Shown one piece after another: positions 30,214-38,587 of a stretch of 64,000 nt of DNA (its first letter is position 1; each line of letters begins with the position of its first letter). The DNA is taken from contig NZ_JACIGK010000008.1 in NCBI RefSeq assembly GCF_014197915.1, positions 62,001-126,000 on the forward strand, given 5' to 3'. The notes under the pieces were generated by a model. That model was given only the letters and a program-made list of their open reading frames with translations, did no database searches and had not been told where the DNA came from. The position numbers and the translations under genes were made by a program. The stretch comes from Roseospira visakhapatnamensis (lineage in GTDB: Bacteria; Pseudomonadota; Alphaproteobacteria; Rhodospirillales; Rhodospirillaceae).

Positions 30214-30241
30214 CGGGCCTTGGTCAGGGGATGTCGAGGGC

Positions 30242-30646
30242 ATGACGGAAACGACGGAATTCGAACTGGTCTCGCCCGCGCGATTGCTGATGTCGGAGCC
30301 GGTGGAGATGGTGGTGGTGCCGGGCGTCGAGGGTGATTTCGGCGTGTTGCCCCGGCACGCGCCGATGCTGTCCACGGTGCGCCCGGGGGTGATCGACGTC
30401 TACAAGGGCGGTCAGGTGGAGCAGCGGCTGTTCATCGCCGGCGGCTTCGCGGAAGTCACCGAGGAGCGCTGCACCATCCTGGCGGAGGAAGCCTTTCCGC
30501 TGACGGAGGTGTCCGCCGATGACGCGCGGGCACGGCTGGACGCGGCTCGCGAGGATCTGGAAGAGGCCGAGACCGACATGGCCAAGGGACGCGCCGCGCA
30601 GGCCGTCGTCGTGGCCGAGGCGTTGTCGCGGGCCGTAGGCGGCTGA
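30242..30646 (+). CDS. atpC: F1 ATP synthase epsilon subunit
   Basis: A 134-residue epsilon subunit that contacts the gamma shaft and c-ring and can inhibit ATP hydrolysis. FELVSPARLLMSEPVEMVVVPGVEGDFGVLPRHAPMLS is the conserved N-terminal beta-sandwich and the C-terminal ADDARARLDAAREDLEEAE is the two-helix part. The frame opens 16 residues earlier (from within the repeat element), but ATG 30242 gives the conserved N terminus and GAGG/AGGGGA lie upstream. Last gene of the operon; a terminator follows at 30716. Confidence 0.95.
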   Translation: MTETTEFELVSPARLLMSEPVEMVVVPGVEGDFGVLPRHAPMLSTVRPGVIDVYKGGQVEQRLFIAGGFAEVTEERCTILAEEAFPLTEVSADDARARLDAAREDLEEAETDMAKGRAAQAVVVAEALSRAVGG

Positions 30647-30715
30647 CCTCGGGTTCGAACGGCTGGCGGTGACGCTTTTTGCCAAGTGTCGAGATCAATG
30701 GCACACAGGATACCC

Positions 30716-30745
30716 ACCCGGCGCCGCGAGGCGTCGGGTTTTTTT
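30716..30745 (+). terminator. Intrinsic terminator of the atp operon
   Basis: ACCCGGCGCC-gcga-GGCGTCGGGT, a stem of eight or nine pairs with one mismatch and a four-base loop, followed directly by TTTTTTT on the plus strand. It lies about 70 bases after the atpC stop. Confidence 0.85.
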
Positions 30746-31214
30746 GTGGTGACGGGAACCGCTATCCGAACAGAGAGGTCCCGTGCCCTGGAGGTGGTGT
30801 CGGCGCTGTGAGTATGCGGGCCGCCACCGCGACCGCCTGGTGGAGTCAGGCGGCCGAGGGGCGGGGGAGATCCTTGACCTACCCTGGGATCGGGCGATGT
30901 GGGACTCTTCGGTGTTGGATTTCCGGAACCTGGAGAAGAACGAAAATCGAAAACGGCGCGGGGTCTGCCCTGTGGACCGCCGCGCCATCGCGGCTCGGCA
31001 CAAAGCCCATCAAGTCGCCGAGACCGATCGCGTGATCGAGGCAACGGCGCGCCCGTCGGGTCGATCAGAAACGCGTTTGCCAGGGCCGCCCCGGCCGCTG
31101 GCCTCGTTGATGACGGCGGCTCCAACCCGCCAGCCCCCGTTTGCGCCCACGGCGTCGGCGCAAACCCGACGCTCAGCACCAGACGAAGACGTCTGTAAAC
31201 GTTTGATTTTTAAG
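30746..31214. other. Intergenic region between atp terminator and tRNA-Val
   Basis: No gene I can support. Open frames cross this stretch, but those that continue into the tRNA give a translation of the tRNA itself and are spurious. The convergent arrangement (atp operon on plus, tRNA on minus) means it mainly contains transcript ends. Confidence 0.4.
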
Positions 31215-31290
31215 TGGTGGGCGATGACGGGCTCGAACCGCCGACCCTCTCGGTGTAAACGAGATGCTCTACCAACTGAGCTAATCGCCC
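31215..31290 (-). tRNA. tRNA-Val (anticodon TAC)
   Basis: Read on the minus strand the 76 bases fold into a complete cloverleaf: acceptor arm GGGCGAT/ATCGCCC, D arm AGCTCAGTTGGTAGAGC, anticodon arm CTCG-TTTACAC-CGAG with anticodon TAC, T arm GTCGGCGGTTCGAGCCCG-like with TTCGA, and an encoded CCA after discriminator A. TAC reads valine GTA/GTG codons. It lies about 480 bases downstream of the HU gene on the same strand, a neighbourhood common in alphaproteobacteria. Confidence 0.95.
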
Positions 31291-31771
31291 GTGTCGCGTG
31301 ATCCTTGATGCGTCGGCAGGCCGCACCCTCCGGGGACTGCGGCCCGACGTTACCATGGAGAGCGGATCACGGAGGCGGGTCCGATCACCGGCGCGGCCAC
31401 GGTCTTGATCCTGCTTCCCCCTGTCCGGTACCTACGCTGACACGCGTGAGACCCTGTGCGTCCGTCGGTCCGTGCGGGCATGTACCCCCCCAGTGGACCC
31501 CGTTGCAAAAACAAGGGTAACGCCACGGGTCGGCCCAACCGCTTCAGGAGGTATCTTGCCGCGCTCCTGGACCTGTCGTGGACCCTCTCCCTCGCCCCCC
31601 GTCATCCAGGGCCCGCGAGCCTTGATCGGGGCTGGCATCCGTCCTGGCGTGGGTGGCTCCCGTGAGGACCAGAGACAACTGCGGCCCGCCGAATGAGGCG
31701 CTCCTCTTTCCACGCGGGCCGTCCAAACCTTGGTCGCCGGGACGCCCACCCACACGGGCTGGGCATCGTCA
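31291..31771. other. Intergenic region between tRNA-Val and HU gene
   Basis: About 480 bases without a supported gene. Immediately downstream of the HU stop (minus strand) is a bulged hairpin GCCCACCC-acac-GGGcTGGGC (31744-31764) without a T-run. The tRNA promoter should lie just above 31290; no clear consensus was seen. Confidence 0.35.
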
Positions 31772-32047
31772 TCAGCCGTTCAGGGCGTCCTTCAATCCCT
31801 TGCCGGGCTTGAACTTGGGCTGGCGGGAGGCGGGAATGGTGATCTTCTCGCCCGTGCGGGGATTGCGGCCCTCACTTTCGGCGCGATCTGTCACAGCGAA
31901 GGTTCCGAAGCCGACGAGACGGATTTCGTCGCCCTGTTTGAGGGCGTCGGTGATGGAGTCAAAGACACTGTCCACGGCCTTGGTGGCGTCGGCCTTCGAG
32001 AGCCCGGCGCTGTCGGCGACAGCGGCGACGAGATCGTTTTTGTTCAC
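31772..32047 (-). CDS. hupB: DNA-binding protein HU
   Basis: A 91-residue histone-like nucleoid protein. LVAAVADSAGLSKADATKAVD forms the dimerisation helices, GFGTFAV and the DNA-binding arm GRNPRTGEKITIPASRQPKFKPGK carry the HU signature with the intercalating proline. It bends and compacts DNA as a dimer. The start is GTG, preceded by AGGGGG about nine bases away. No lon protease gene is directly upstream as in many relatives; the EMC-pathway gene ecm follows instead. Confidence 0.96.
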   Translation of the reverse strand: MNKNDLVAAVADSAGLSKADATKAVDSVFDSITDALKQGDEIRLVGFGTFAVTDRAESEGRNPRTGEKITIPASRQPKFKPGKGLKDALNG

Positions 32048-32534
32048 GGCAGGAACCCCCTGTGTTGGGTAAAATTAAGGCGACCTGTTTTGAAGACAGC
32101 CATCCAGAACAAAGTGGCCGAAAGTCTAAAACGACGCTTTCCCGCGCGTCAATGTGGGAAACACGGTGTCGTGATGGCCTGTCCGCATTCTGTCCATCAC
32201 GTCCTTGGGCGACCATCGCCCGAATGATGACCCATCCCCCTTGTCCATGGCAAGCATGCGGGTCATGACCGATCCCCCTCGGGCGCGGTGGTCCGGCCCG
32301 GGACGGCGGACGCCCGGGACGGGGAACCCCGGCAGGGAGCGGTTCCAGAGAATGGCGCGACACGACCCGCTCTCCCCTGCCGGATCGCCGCGCGGAGCGT
32401 CACGGCGGGGGGGGGAAGGCCCGCTCGCCCTTGGTGATTGCACCGCCCCGGCGGCTCCGCGCGGGCCGGTCAGGACCCGAAGCACCCCGTCGTCCCCGTG
32501 GGCCGGTGACGGGGGCGGCGGTTCGGCCCGGACA
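32048..32534. other. Intergenic region between HU gene and ecm
   Basis: About 490 bases, no supported gene. The part just upstream of HU (32070-32130) is AT-richer and contains CCTGTTTTGAAGACAG, an imperfect inverted repeat, and TTAATTTTA, so the HU promoter is probably here. The rest is GC-rich with no recognisable site. Confidence 0.4.
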
Positions 32535-34550
32535 TCACGCCGCGCGCTGTTGATCCGGATCGATGATCGAGACGATGTCGTCCATGATCACCGTCAGATC
32601 GTAGTCCTTGGGCGTGTAGACCCGCACCACGCCGGAGGCGAGCAGGGTCCGTTCATCCTCGATCGGGATGATGCCGCCGACCACCACGGGCACGTCGCTC
32701 AGTCCGGCGGCCCGCATGCGGTCCATGACGTCGGTCACCAGCGAGATGTGGGAACCCGACAGGATCGACAGGCCGACCACGTGGACGCCTTCTTCCAGGG
32801 CGGCGTTGACGATCTGCGCCGGGGTCAGGCGGATTCCCTCGTAGACCACCTCCATGCCAGCGTCTCGGGCGCGTACGGCGATCTGCTCGGCCCCGTTGGA
32901 ATGCCCGTCCAGGCCCGGCTTGCCCACCAGGATCTTGATGCGCCGGCCCAGGCGGTCCGAGACCGACGTCACGCGGTCCCGCACGGCGGCCATCTTCTCG
33001 CCGGCGTTGGCCGTGCCGACGGACCGGGCCACCCCGGTCGGCGCCCTGTACTCGCCGAAGATATCGCGCAGCGTCTGGCCCCATTCGCCGGTCGTGACAC
33101 CCGCGTGGGCGCAGGCGATGGACGGCTCCATGACGTTGCGGCCGTCGCGCGCGGCGGCCGCCAGATCGGCCAGCGCGGCCGCCGCCTTGGCGCTATCCCG
33201 GCCGGCGCGCCAGGCGTTCAGCGACTCGAGCTGCGCCTGTTCGGCGGCGGGATCGACGGTCATGATGGCGCCGTCGCCGCTGGACAGCGGGCTTGGCGCG
33301 GCTTCGGTGAACTTGTTGACGCCGACAACGGTCATGTCCCCGGCCTCGATGGCCGCCAGGCGCTGGGTGTTGGATTCCACCAGCTTCTGCTTCATGTAGC
33401 TGGATTCCACCGCCGCCACCGCGCCGCCCATGGTCTCGATGCGGGTCAGTTCCTCGCGGGCCTCCGTCTTGAGGGCCTCGACGCGCTTGGTGACCTCCAC
33501 CGAGCCATCGAAGATGTCGCCGAACTCCAGGAGGTCGGTCTCGTAGGCCACGATCTGCTGGAGACGCAGGGACCACTGCTGGTCCCAGGGGCGAGGCAGG
33601 CCCAGCGCCTCGTTCCAGGCCGGCAACTGGACGGCGCGGGCGCGGGCGTTCTTGGACAGCACCACCGCCAGCATTTCCAGCAGGATGCGGTAGACGTTGT
33701 TCTCCGGCTGCTGCTCGGTCAGGCCCAGGCTGTTGACCTGCACGCCATAGCGGAACCGGCGATATTTCTCGTTCTCCACGCCATAGCGGGCGCGGCAGAT
33801 CTCGTCCCACAGTTCGGAGAACGCGCGCACCTTGCACAGCTCCGTGAGGAACCGGATGCCGGCGTTCAGGAAGAAGCTGATGCGGCCCACCACGACCGGG
33901 AAGTCCTCGGGCGGAACCTGACCGGAGTCGCGCACCGTATCCAGCACCGCCTGCGCCGTGGCCAGGGCGAAGGCCAGTTCCTGTTCCGGAGTCGCCCCCG
34001 CCTCCTGCAGGTGGTAGGAGCAGATGTTGATGGGGTTCCACTTGGGAACCTCGCGGTAGGTGAAGGCCACCACGTCGTTGATCAGGCGCATCGAGGGGTC
34101 GGGCGGGAAGATATAGGTGCCGCGCGACAGGTACTCCTTGATCAGGTCGTTCTGCACGGTGCCCTGCAGCGTGGCGCGCGACGCCCCCTGACGCTCGGCC
34201 GTGGCGATGTACAGCGACAGCAGCCAGGGCGCCGGCGCGTTGATGGTCATCGACGTGTTCATCTTCTCCAGCGGGATCTGATCGAACAGCGTCATCATGT
34301 CCCCCAGGTGGCAGATGGGCACGCCCACCTTGCCGACCTCGCCCCGGGACAACACATGATCGGAGTCATATCCCGTCTGTGTCGGAAGGTCGAAGGCCAC
34401 CGACAGGCCGGTCTGACCGCGCTTCAGGTTGGTGCGGTACAGCGCGTTGGAGGCCTTGGCGGAGGAGTGACCCGAATAGGTGCGGAACAGCCAGGGCTTG
34501 TCTCGCTGCGGCGCGGCATTCGCGGCGCCGGGCTTGGGTGTGGCACTCAT
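32535..34550 (-). CDS. ecm: Ethylmalonyl-CoA mutase
   Basis: B12-dependent mutase of 671 residues that converts (2R)-ethylmalonyl-CoA to (2S)-methylsuccinyl-CoA in the ethylmalonyl-CoA pathway (also called MeaA). The N-terminal TIM-barrel catalytic part has RTYSGHSSAKASNALYR, LSVAFDLPTQTGYDSDH and MNTSMTINAPAPWLLSLY; the C-terminal cobalamin domain has the axial-histidine motif GKPGLDGHSNGAEQIA followed by LSILSGSH and VVVGGIIP. It differs from methylmalonyl-CoA mutase by single-chain length and by context: it is divergent from ccr and mcd, the enzymes before and after it in the pathway. AGGGAGGA lies five bases upstream of the ATG. Confidence 0.94.
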   Translation of the reverse strand: MSATPKPGAANAAPQRDKPWLFRTYSGHSSAKASNALYRTNLKRGQTGLSVAFDLPTQTGYDSDHVLSRGEVGKVGVPICHLGDMMTLFDQIPLEKMNTSMTINAPAPWLLSLYIATAERQGASRATLQGTVQNDLIKEYLSRGTYIFPPDPSMRLINDVVAFTYREVPKWNPINICSYHLQEAGATPEQELAFALATAQAVLDTVRDSGQVPPEDFPVVVGRISFFLNAGIRFLTELCKVRAFSELWDEICRARYGVENEKYRRFRYGVQVNSLGLTEQQPENNVYRILLEMLAVVLSKNARARAVQLPAWNEALGLPRPWDQQWSLRLQQIVAYETDLLEFGDIFDGSVEVTKRVEALKTEAREELTRIETMGGAVAAVESSYMKQKLVESNTQRLAAIEAGDMTVVGVNKFTEAAPSPLSSGDGAIMTVDPAAEQAQLESLNAWRAGRDSAKAAAALADLAAAARDGRNVMEPSIACAHAGVTTGEWGQTLRDIFGEYRAPTGVARSVGTANAGEKMAAVRDRVTSVSDRLGRRIKILVGKPGLDGHSNGAEQIAVRARDAGMEVVYEGIRLTPAQIVNAALEEGVHVVGLSILSGSHISLVTDVMDRMRAAGLSDVPVVVGGIIPIEDERTLLASGVVRVYTPKDYDLTVIMDDIVSIIDPDQQRAA

Positions 34551-34625
34551 CGGATCCTCCCTTCATGGGCGTATGACCCGCCCAAATTCCCATCTTTGGT
34601 GAGACAGCAAGAGAATTAATGTTTC

Positions 34626-34654
34626 TTGCCATTGGTATCAGGCGAAATTAACTA
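34626..34654 (+). promoter_or_regulatory. Candidate ccr promoter in the ecm-ccr divergent region
   Basis: TTGCCA (34626-34631) and TAACTA (34649-34654) are 17 bases apart in the AT-rich middle of the 267-base ecm-ccr gap, giving a ccr leader of about 155 bases. The sequence CTTTGTGCATTGCG (34658-34671) covers the expected start point and contains TTTG/TTGC half-sites that loosely resemble sites of short-chain acyl-CoA regulators (RamB/PccR type); that reading is speculative. Confidence 0.45.
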
Positions 34655-34817
34655 TCACTTTGTGCATTGCGATGGAAGCGCGAAGTGGGTATAGCCTGAC
34701 GCTATCGCAGGCGCACAACGAGCGCCGGTCCCTCCATCAGGGACCGCCCCCCTGGATCGCCCCACCACCGGGCGCGGCCACCAGGGCAAGGGCCATGGAA
34801 CAGGGAGTATCCAGAGG

Positions 34818-36101
34818 ATGAGCAACGCCGCCGCCGAAGTCGTCGAACTGCGTCCGGGTCAGGAGAAGAAGGACCTGTACGAGCTTGGGGAAATTCCGCC
34901 GCTGGGGCATGTGCCCAAGCAGATGTACGCTTGGTCCATCCGCCGCGAGCGCCACGGGCCGCCGGAAAGCGCCATGCAGGTCGAGGTCGTGGACATCCCG
35001 AAGCTGGAATCCCACGAGGTTCTGGTGATGGTCATGGCCGCCGGCGTCAATTACAACGGCATCTGGGCCTCGCTGGGCGAGCCGGTGTCGGTGTTCGACG
35101 TCCACAGCCAGGACTTCCACATCGCCGGATCGGATGCATCGGGCATCGTCTGGGCCGTGGGCTCGCAGGTGAAGCGCTGGAAGGTGGGCGACGAGGTCGT
35201 CATTCACTGCAACCAGGATGACGGCGACGACGAGGAGTGCAACGGCGGCGATCCGATGTTCTCCTCGACCCAGCGCATCTGGGGCTACGAGACGCCGGAC
35301 GGCTCCTTCGCACAGTTCACCAATGTCCAGGCCCAGCAGCTCATGGCGCGGCCCAAGCATCTGACCTGGGAAGAAAGCGCCTGCTACACGCTGACCCTCG
35401 CCACCGCCTACCGCATGCTGTTCGGCCATCGGCCGCATGTGCTGCGGCCCGGCCACAACGTGCTGATCTGGGGCGCGTCCGGCGGCCTGGGCGCCATGGC
35501 CGTGCAGCTCTGCGCGGTGTCCGGCGCCAACGCCATCGGCGTGATCTCCGACGAAAGCAAGCGCGACTTCGTCATGTCCCTGGGGGCCAAGGGCGTCCTC
35601 AACCGCAAGGACTTCAACTGCTGGGGCCGACTTCCGGACGTGAACGGGCCGGAGTTCAAGGCGTACATGAAGGAGTCCTACAAGTTCGGACGCGCCATCT
35701 GGGAGTTCACCGGCAAGGGCAACGACGTGGACTTCGTGTTCGAACACCCGGGCGAGGCCACGTTCCCGGTGTCCTGCCTGGTGGTCAAGCGCGGCGGCAT
35801 GGTCGTGTTCTGCGCCGGCACCACCGGCTTCAACATCACCTTCGACGCGCGATTCGTGTGGATGCGCCAGAAGCGGATCCAGGGCAGCCACTTCGCCAAC
35901 CTGCTCCAGGCCTCCGAAGCCAACCAGCTGGTGATCGAGCGCCGCCTGGATCCCTGCATGTCGGAGGTGTTCTCGTGGGATCAGATCCCACAGGCGCACA
36001 CCAAGATGATGAACAACGAGCACAAGCCGGGCAACATGGCGGTGATGGTCCAGGCGGTGAAGCCCGGCCGGCGCACCGTCGAGGAGTGCCTGGACGGCTG
36101 A
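34818..36101 (+). CDS. ccr: Crotonyl-CoA carboxylase/reductase
   Basis: A 427-residue NADPH-dependent enzyme of the medium-chain dehydrogenase/reductase superfamily that reductively carboxylates crotonyl-CoA to (2S)-ethylmalonyl-CoA, the defining reaction of the ethylmalonyl-CoA pathway. Landmarks are AAGVNYNGIWASLGEPVSVF (with the CO2-site asparagine), HIAGSDASGIVWAVGSQVKRWKVGDEVV, the nucleotide fold LIWGASGGLGAMAVQL and IQGSHFANLLQASEAN. No zinc ligands of classical MDR alcohol dehydrogenases are present, as expected. It heads the plus-strand unit ccr-mcd and is divergent from ecm. Confidence 0.96.
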   Translation: MSNAAAEVVELRPGQEKKDLYELGEIPPLGHVPKQMYAWSIRRERHGPPESAMQVEVVDIPKLESHEVLVMVMAAGVNYNGIWASLGEPVSVFDVHSQDFHIAGSDASGIVWAVGSQVKRWKVGDEVVIHCNQDDGDDEECNGGDPMFSSTQRIWGYETPDGSFAQFTNVQAQQLMARPKHLTWEESACYTLTLATAYRMLFGHRPHVLRPGHNVLIWGASGGLGAMAVQLCAVSGANAIGVISDESKRDFVMSLGAKGVLNRKDFNCWGRLPDVNGPEFKAYMKESYKFGRAIWEFTGKGNDVDFVFEHPGEATFPVSCLVVKRGGMVVFCAGTTGFNITFDARFVWMRQKRIQGSHFANLLQASEANQLVIERRLDPCMSEVFSWDQIPQAHTKMMNNEHKPGNMAVMVQAVKPGRRTVEECLDG

Positions 36102-36224
36102 GGACCCGGGATCTTGCGGACCGGCCACGCGCCTCGGCGTGAGCGGCCGATCCGCGCCCATTCCAGGACTTCGCCTTGTGGCCCGGGCCGACACGGCCCG
36201 GGATCGACGTTTCAGGGGACTATC

Positions 36225-37922
36225 ATGGCCGCGACCTTGATTATTCAGGATCTTCTTCATACGTGTGAGCGATCCTACGAGACCTCCAAACAGGTGCTGG
36301 GCGCCATCCGCGATCACCTGGCGAAGCAGGTCAGCGACGAGAACGGCAAGCTCGACGCGGCGGTGATGGAGCGTGAACAGCACGCGACCCACGGCTTCGC
36401 CTGGTTCGCCACCTATGTCACCGCCATGGGCGAGATGCTGGCCTGGGCGCGCCGGCTGGAGGCCCAGGGCACGCTGGGCGAGTTGGAACAGCTCATGCTG
36501 CAGGCGGCGTACTCCGAGTATCTGCATCAGATCTTCGGCGGCATGCCGATGAGCCAGGGCGAGTTCGTGCGCCTGGCCGACTTCGGGATCGAGGTGCGCG
36601 AACGCCAGGCGCTCCAGACCCCCTACACGACCCTGCTGCGCGAGCACGGCTTCACCGCCCCCTGTAAAGCGCGAATCGCCGAACTGATCGCCGACGGCAA
36701 CTTCGGCGCCATGGGCCTGGAGGACGAGACGCTCGATCTCGTGCGCGACCAGTTCCGCCGCTTCGTCGATGAGCAGGTGCAACCGCATGCCCACGGCTGG
36801 CACGAGAAGGATGACCTGATCCCCATGGAGGTCATCGACCAGATGGCCGAAATGGGCGTGTTCGGCCTGACGGTGCCCGAGGAATACGGTGGCCACGGCA
36901 TGGGCAAGACGGCCATGTGTGTGGTGACCGAGGAGCTGTCGCGCGGCTACATCGGCGTCGGGTCGCTCGGCACGCGCTCGGAGATCGCCGCGGAATTGAT
37001 TCGCCTCGGCGGCACCGAGGCACAGAAACAGCACTATCTGCCGAAGATCTCGTCGGGCGAGATCCTGCCCACCGCCGTGTTCACCGAACCCAACACCGGC
37101 TCGGACCTGGGCTCGGTGCGCACCCGCGCGGTGCCGGAGGGCGACGACTGGGTGGTCACCGGCAACAAGACCTGGATCACCCACGCGGCGCGCACCGATT
37201 TGATGACGCTGATGGCGCGCACCAACCCGGACCAGCCCGGGTACAAGGGCCTGTCCATGTTCCTCGCGCCCAAGCCGCGCGGCACCGATGACGCCCCGTT
37301 CCCCGCCGAGGGCATGGACGGCGGCGAGATCGAGGTGCTGGGCTATCGCGGCATGAAGGAATACGAACTGTCGTTCGACGGCTTCCGCATGCCCAAGGAC
37401 GCGTTGCTGGGCGGCGTCGAGGGCCAGGGCTTCAAGCAGCTCATGGAAACCTTCGAATCGGCGCGCATCCAGACCGCCGCCCGCGCCGTGGGCGTCGCCC
37501 AATGCGCCCTGGAAGAGGGGCTGAAGTACGCTCAGGAGCGCGTCCAGTTCGGCAAGCCCCTCTACGCCTTCCCGCGCGTGCACGGCAAGCTCGCCTGGAT
37601 GGCCGTGGAGACGATGGTCGCCCGCCAGATCACCTACATGTCGGCCCGCGAGAAGGACAGCGACATGCGCTGCGATATCGAGGCCGGCATGGCCAAGCTG
37701 CTGGCCGCGCGGGTGGCCTGGTCGAACGCCGACAACGCCTTGCAGATCCACGGCGGCAACGGGTACGCCCTGGAGTACCCCATCAGCCGCATCCTGTGCG
37801 ATGCCCGCATTCTCAACATCTTCGAGGGCGCGGCCGAGATCCAGGCACAGGTGGTCGCGCGCGGTCTGCTGAGCGGGCGGGGCGCCATCCAGGGCAGCCG
37901 CGCCCCCGCCAAGGCCGGCTAG
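36225..37922 (+). CDS. mcd: (2S)-methylsuccinyl-CoA dehydrogenase
   Basis: FAD-dependent acyl-CoA dehydrogenase of 565 residues that oxidises (2S)-methylsuccinyl-CoA to mesaconyl-CoA in the ethylmalonyl-CoA pathway. The first ~165 residues are the extra N-terminal region that distinguishes Mcd from ordinary acyl-CoA dehydrogenases (LLHTCERSYETSKQVLGAIRDHLAKQ); then come the acyl-CoA dehydrogenase domains with VFTEPNTGSDLGSVRT, WITHAARTDLM, QIHGGNGYALEYPISRI and the catalytic glutamate in IFEGAAEIQ. AGGGGA lies six bases before the chosen ATG at 36225; the open frame upstream is not conserved. It follows ccr by about 120 bases. Confidence 0.95.
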   Translation: MAATLIIQDLLHTCERSYETSKQVLGAIRDHLAKQVSDENGKLDAAVMEREQHATHGFAWFATYVTAMGEMLAWARRLEAQGTLGELEQLMLQAAYSEYLHQIFGGMPMSQGEFVRLADFGIEVRERQALQTPYTTLLREHGFTAPCKARIAELIADGNFGAMGLEDETLDLVRDQFRRFVDEQVQPHAHGWHEKDDLIPMEVIDQMAEMGVFGLTVPEEYGGHGMGKTAMCVVTEELSRGYIGVGSLGTRSEIAAELIRLGGTEAQKQHYLPKISSGEILPTAVFTEPNTGSDLGSVRTRAVPEGDDWVVTGNKTWITHAARTDLMTLMARTNPDQPGYKGLSMFLAPKPRGTDDAPFPAEGMDGGEIEVLGYRGMKEYELSFDGFRMPKDALLGGVEGQGFKQLMETFESARIQTAARAVGVAQCALEEGLKYAQERVQFGKPLYAFPRVHGKLAWMAVETMVARQITYMSAREKDSDMRCDIEAGMAKLLAARVAWSNADNALQIHGGNGYALEYPISRILCDARILNIFEGAAEIQAQVVARGLLSGRGAIQGSRAPAKAG

Positions 37923-38140
37923 CGGCGCACCCGATACGAGGGGACCGGACACGGCGTGGCCGAAGACAGGAGCCCTGGAGACGGGGGGCGCGTCCGCGCG
38001 TTCCCCTGTCATTTCGGCTGGCGCACGGCTCCGGCTTGGGCATTGACCCGACAGCGCATCCGTGTTGCAAACGCCGTCCGGTCTGCCCTGCGGGGCGGGC
38101 CGGGTTTCCCCTTCCACACCACCAGAAACGGGAGCACGGC

Positions 38141-38356
38141 GTGACCCGGGCAGAATTCACCAAGGTCGAAACCTACCTGCGCCGGACCTTCGGCAATGAC
38201 AGCATCACCGTGAAGGTACCTCGAAAGCCCAACGATCCGATCGAGGTGTGGTGCAATGGTGAGTTCATCGGCGTCCTGTACCGTGACGAGGAGGACGGTG
38301 AGGTCTCCTACGCCTTCCACATGACCATCCTGGACTTCGACCTGCCGGCCGACTGA
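38141..38356 (+). CDS. DUF3126 family small protein
   Basis: A 71-residue acidic/basic mixed protein found in alphaproteobacteria (DUF3126). The line KVETYLRRTFGNDSITVKV, EVWCNGEFIGVLYRDEEDGEVSYAFHMTILDFDLP covers most of the family. Function is unknown. The start is GTG at 38141 with GGGAG six bases upstream; the much longer open frame upstream is antisense-like filler over the end of mcd. It lies about 220 bases after mcd on the same strand and may be cotranscribed. Confidence 0.85.
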   Translation: MTRAEFTKVETYLRRTFGNDSITVKVPRKPNDPIEVWCNGEFIGVLYRDEEDGEVSYAFHMTILDFDLPAD

Positions 38357-38388
38357 CGGCGAGGGGGGGGGAAGGGGAGGCGCCGGTG

Positions 38389-38504
38389 CGTCAGGCGCGG
38401 AAAGCCCTGGCACCAGCCGACCTGGGCCGCTACCCTGACGGACCACCGGGGGGGTGCCATCCGCCCTGGAGACCGTGCCCGGCACGGCGTGGCTGTCAGC
38501 CACG
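38389..38504 (+). promoter_or_regulatory. Structured leader upstream of the betaine/proline transporter genes
   Basis: The ~230-base leader before proX holds several pairings: CGTCAGG (38389-38395) with CCTGACG (38434-38440); GGCACC in that loop (38410-38415) with GGTGCC (38453-38458) outside it, which would form a pseudoknot; then hairpins CCGTGCC/GGCACGG (38473-38487) and CGTGGCT-gtc-AGCCACG (38488-38504). This could be a regulatory RNA, but I do not recognise a known riboswitch class, and in DNA this rich in G and C such pairings also arise by chance. Confidence 0.3.
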
Positions 38505-38587
38505 GCGGCGGCGTCTTGTCGAGGATTCCCGCGCGGATCCCTGGGCTGCTCCTCCCGACACGACTCACCGGAACAGGGACGTCCATC

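Noticed and set aside
30783-31301. Open frame of 172 residues ending in MTGSNRRPS...ALPTELIA-like sequence
   Set aside because: The C-terminal part is simply the complement strand of tRNA-Val(TAC) read as protein, a well-known false gene; the rest has no motif or ribosome binding site.
34737-38117. 1126-residue open frame on the minus strand opposite ccr and mcd
   Set aside because: It lies antisense to two firmly identified genes and has His/Ala/Gly/Arg-rich shadow composition produced by GC-rich third positions.
38389-38504. Assigning the proX leader to a known riboswitch class
   Set aside because: I compared the pattern from memory with glycine, SAM, SAH, guanidine, ZTP, cobalamin and thiamine classes and none of their core motifs fit; left as an unassigned structured leader.
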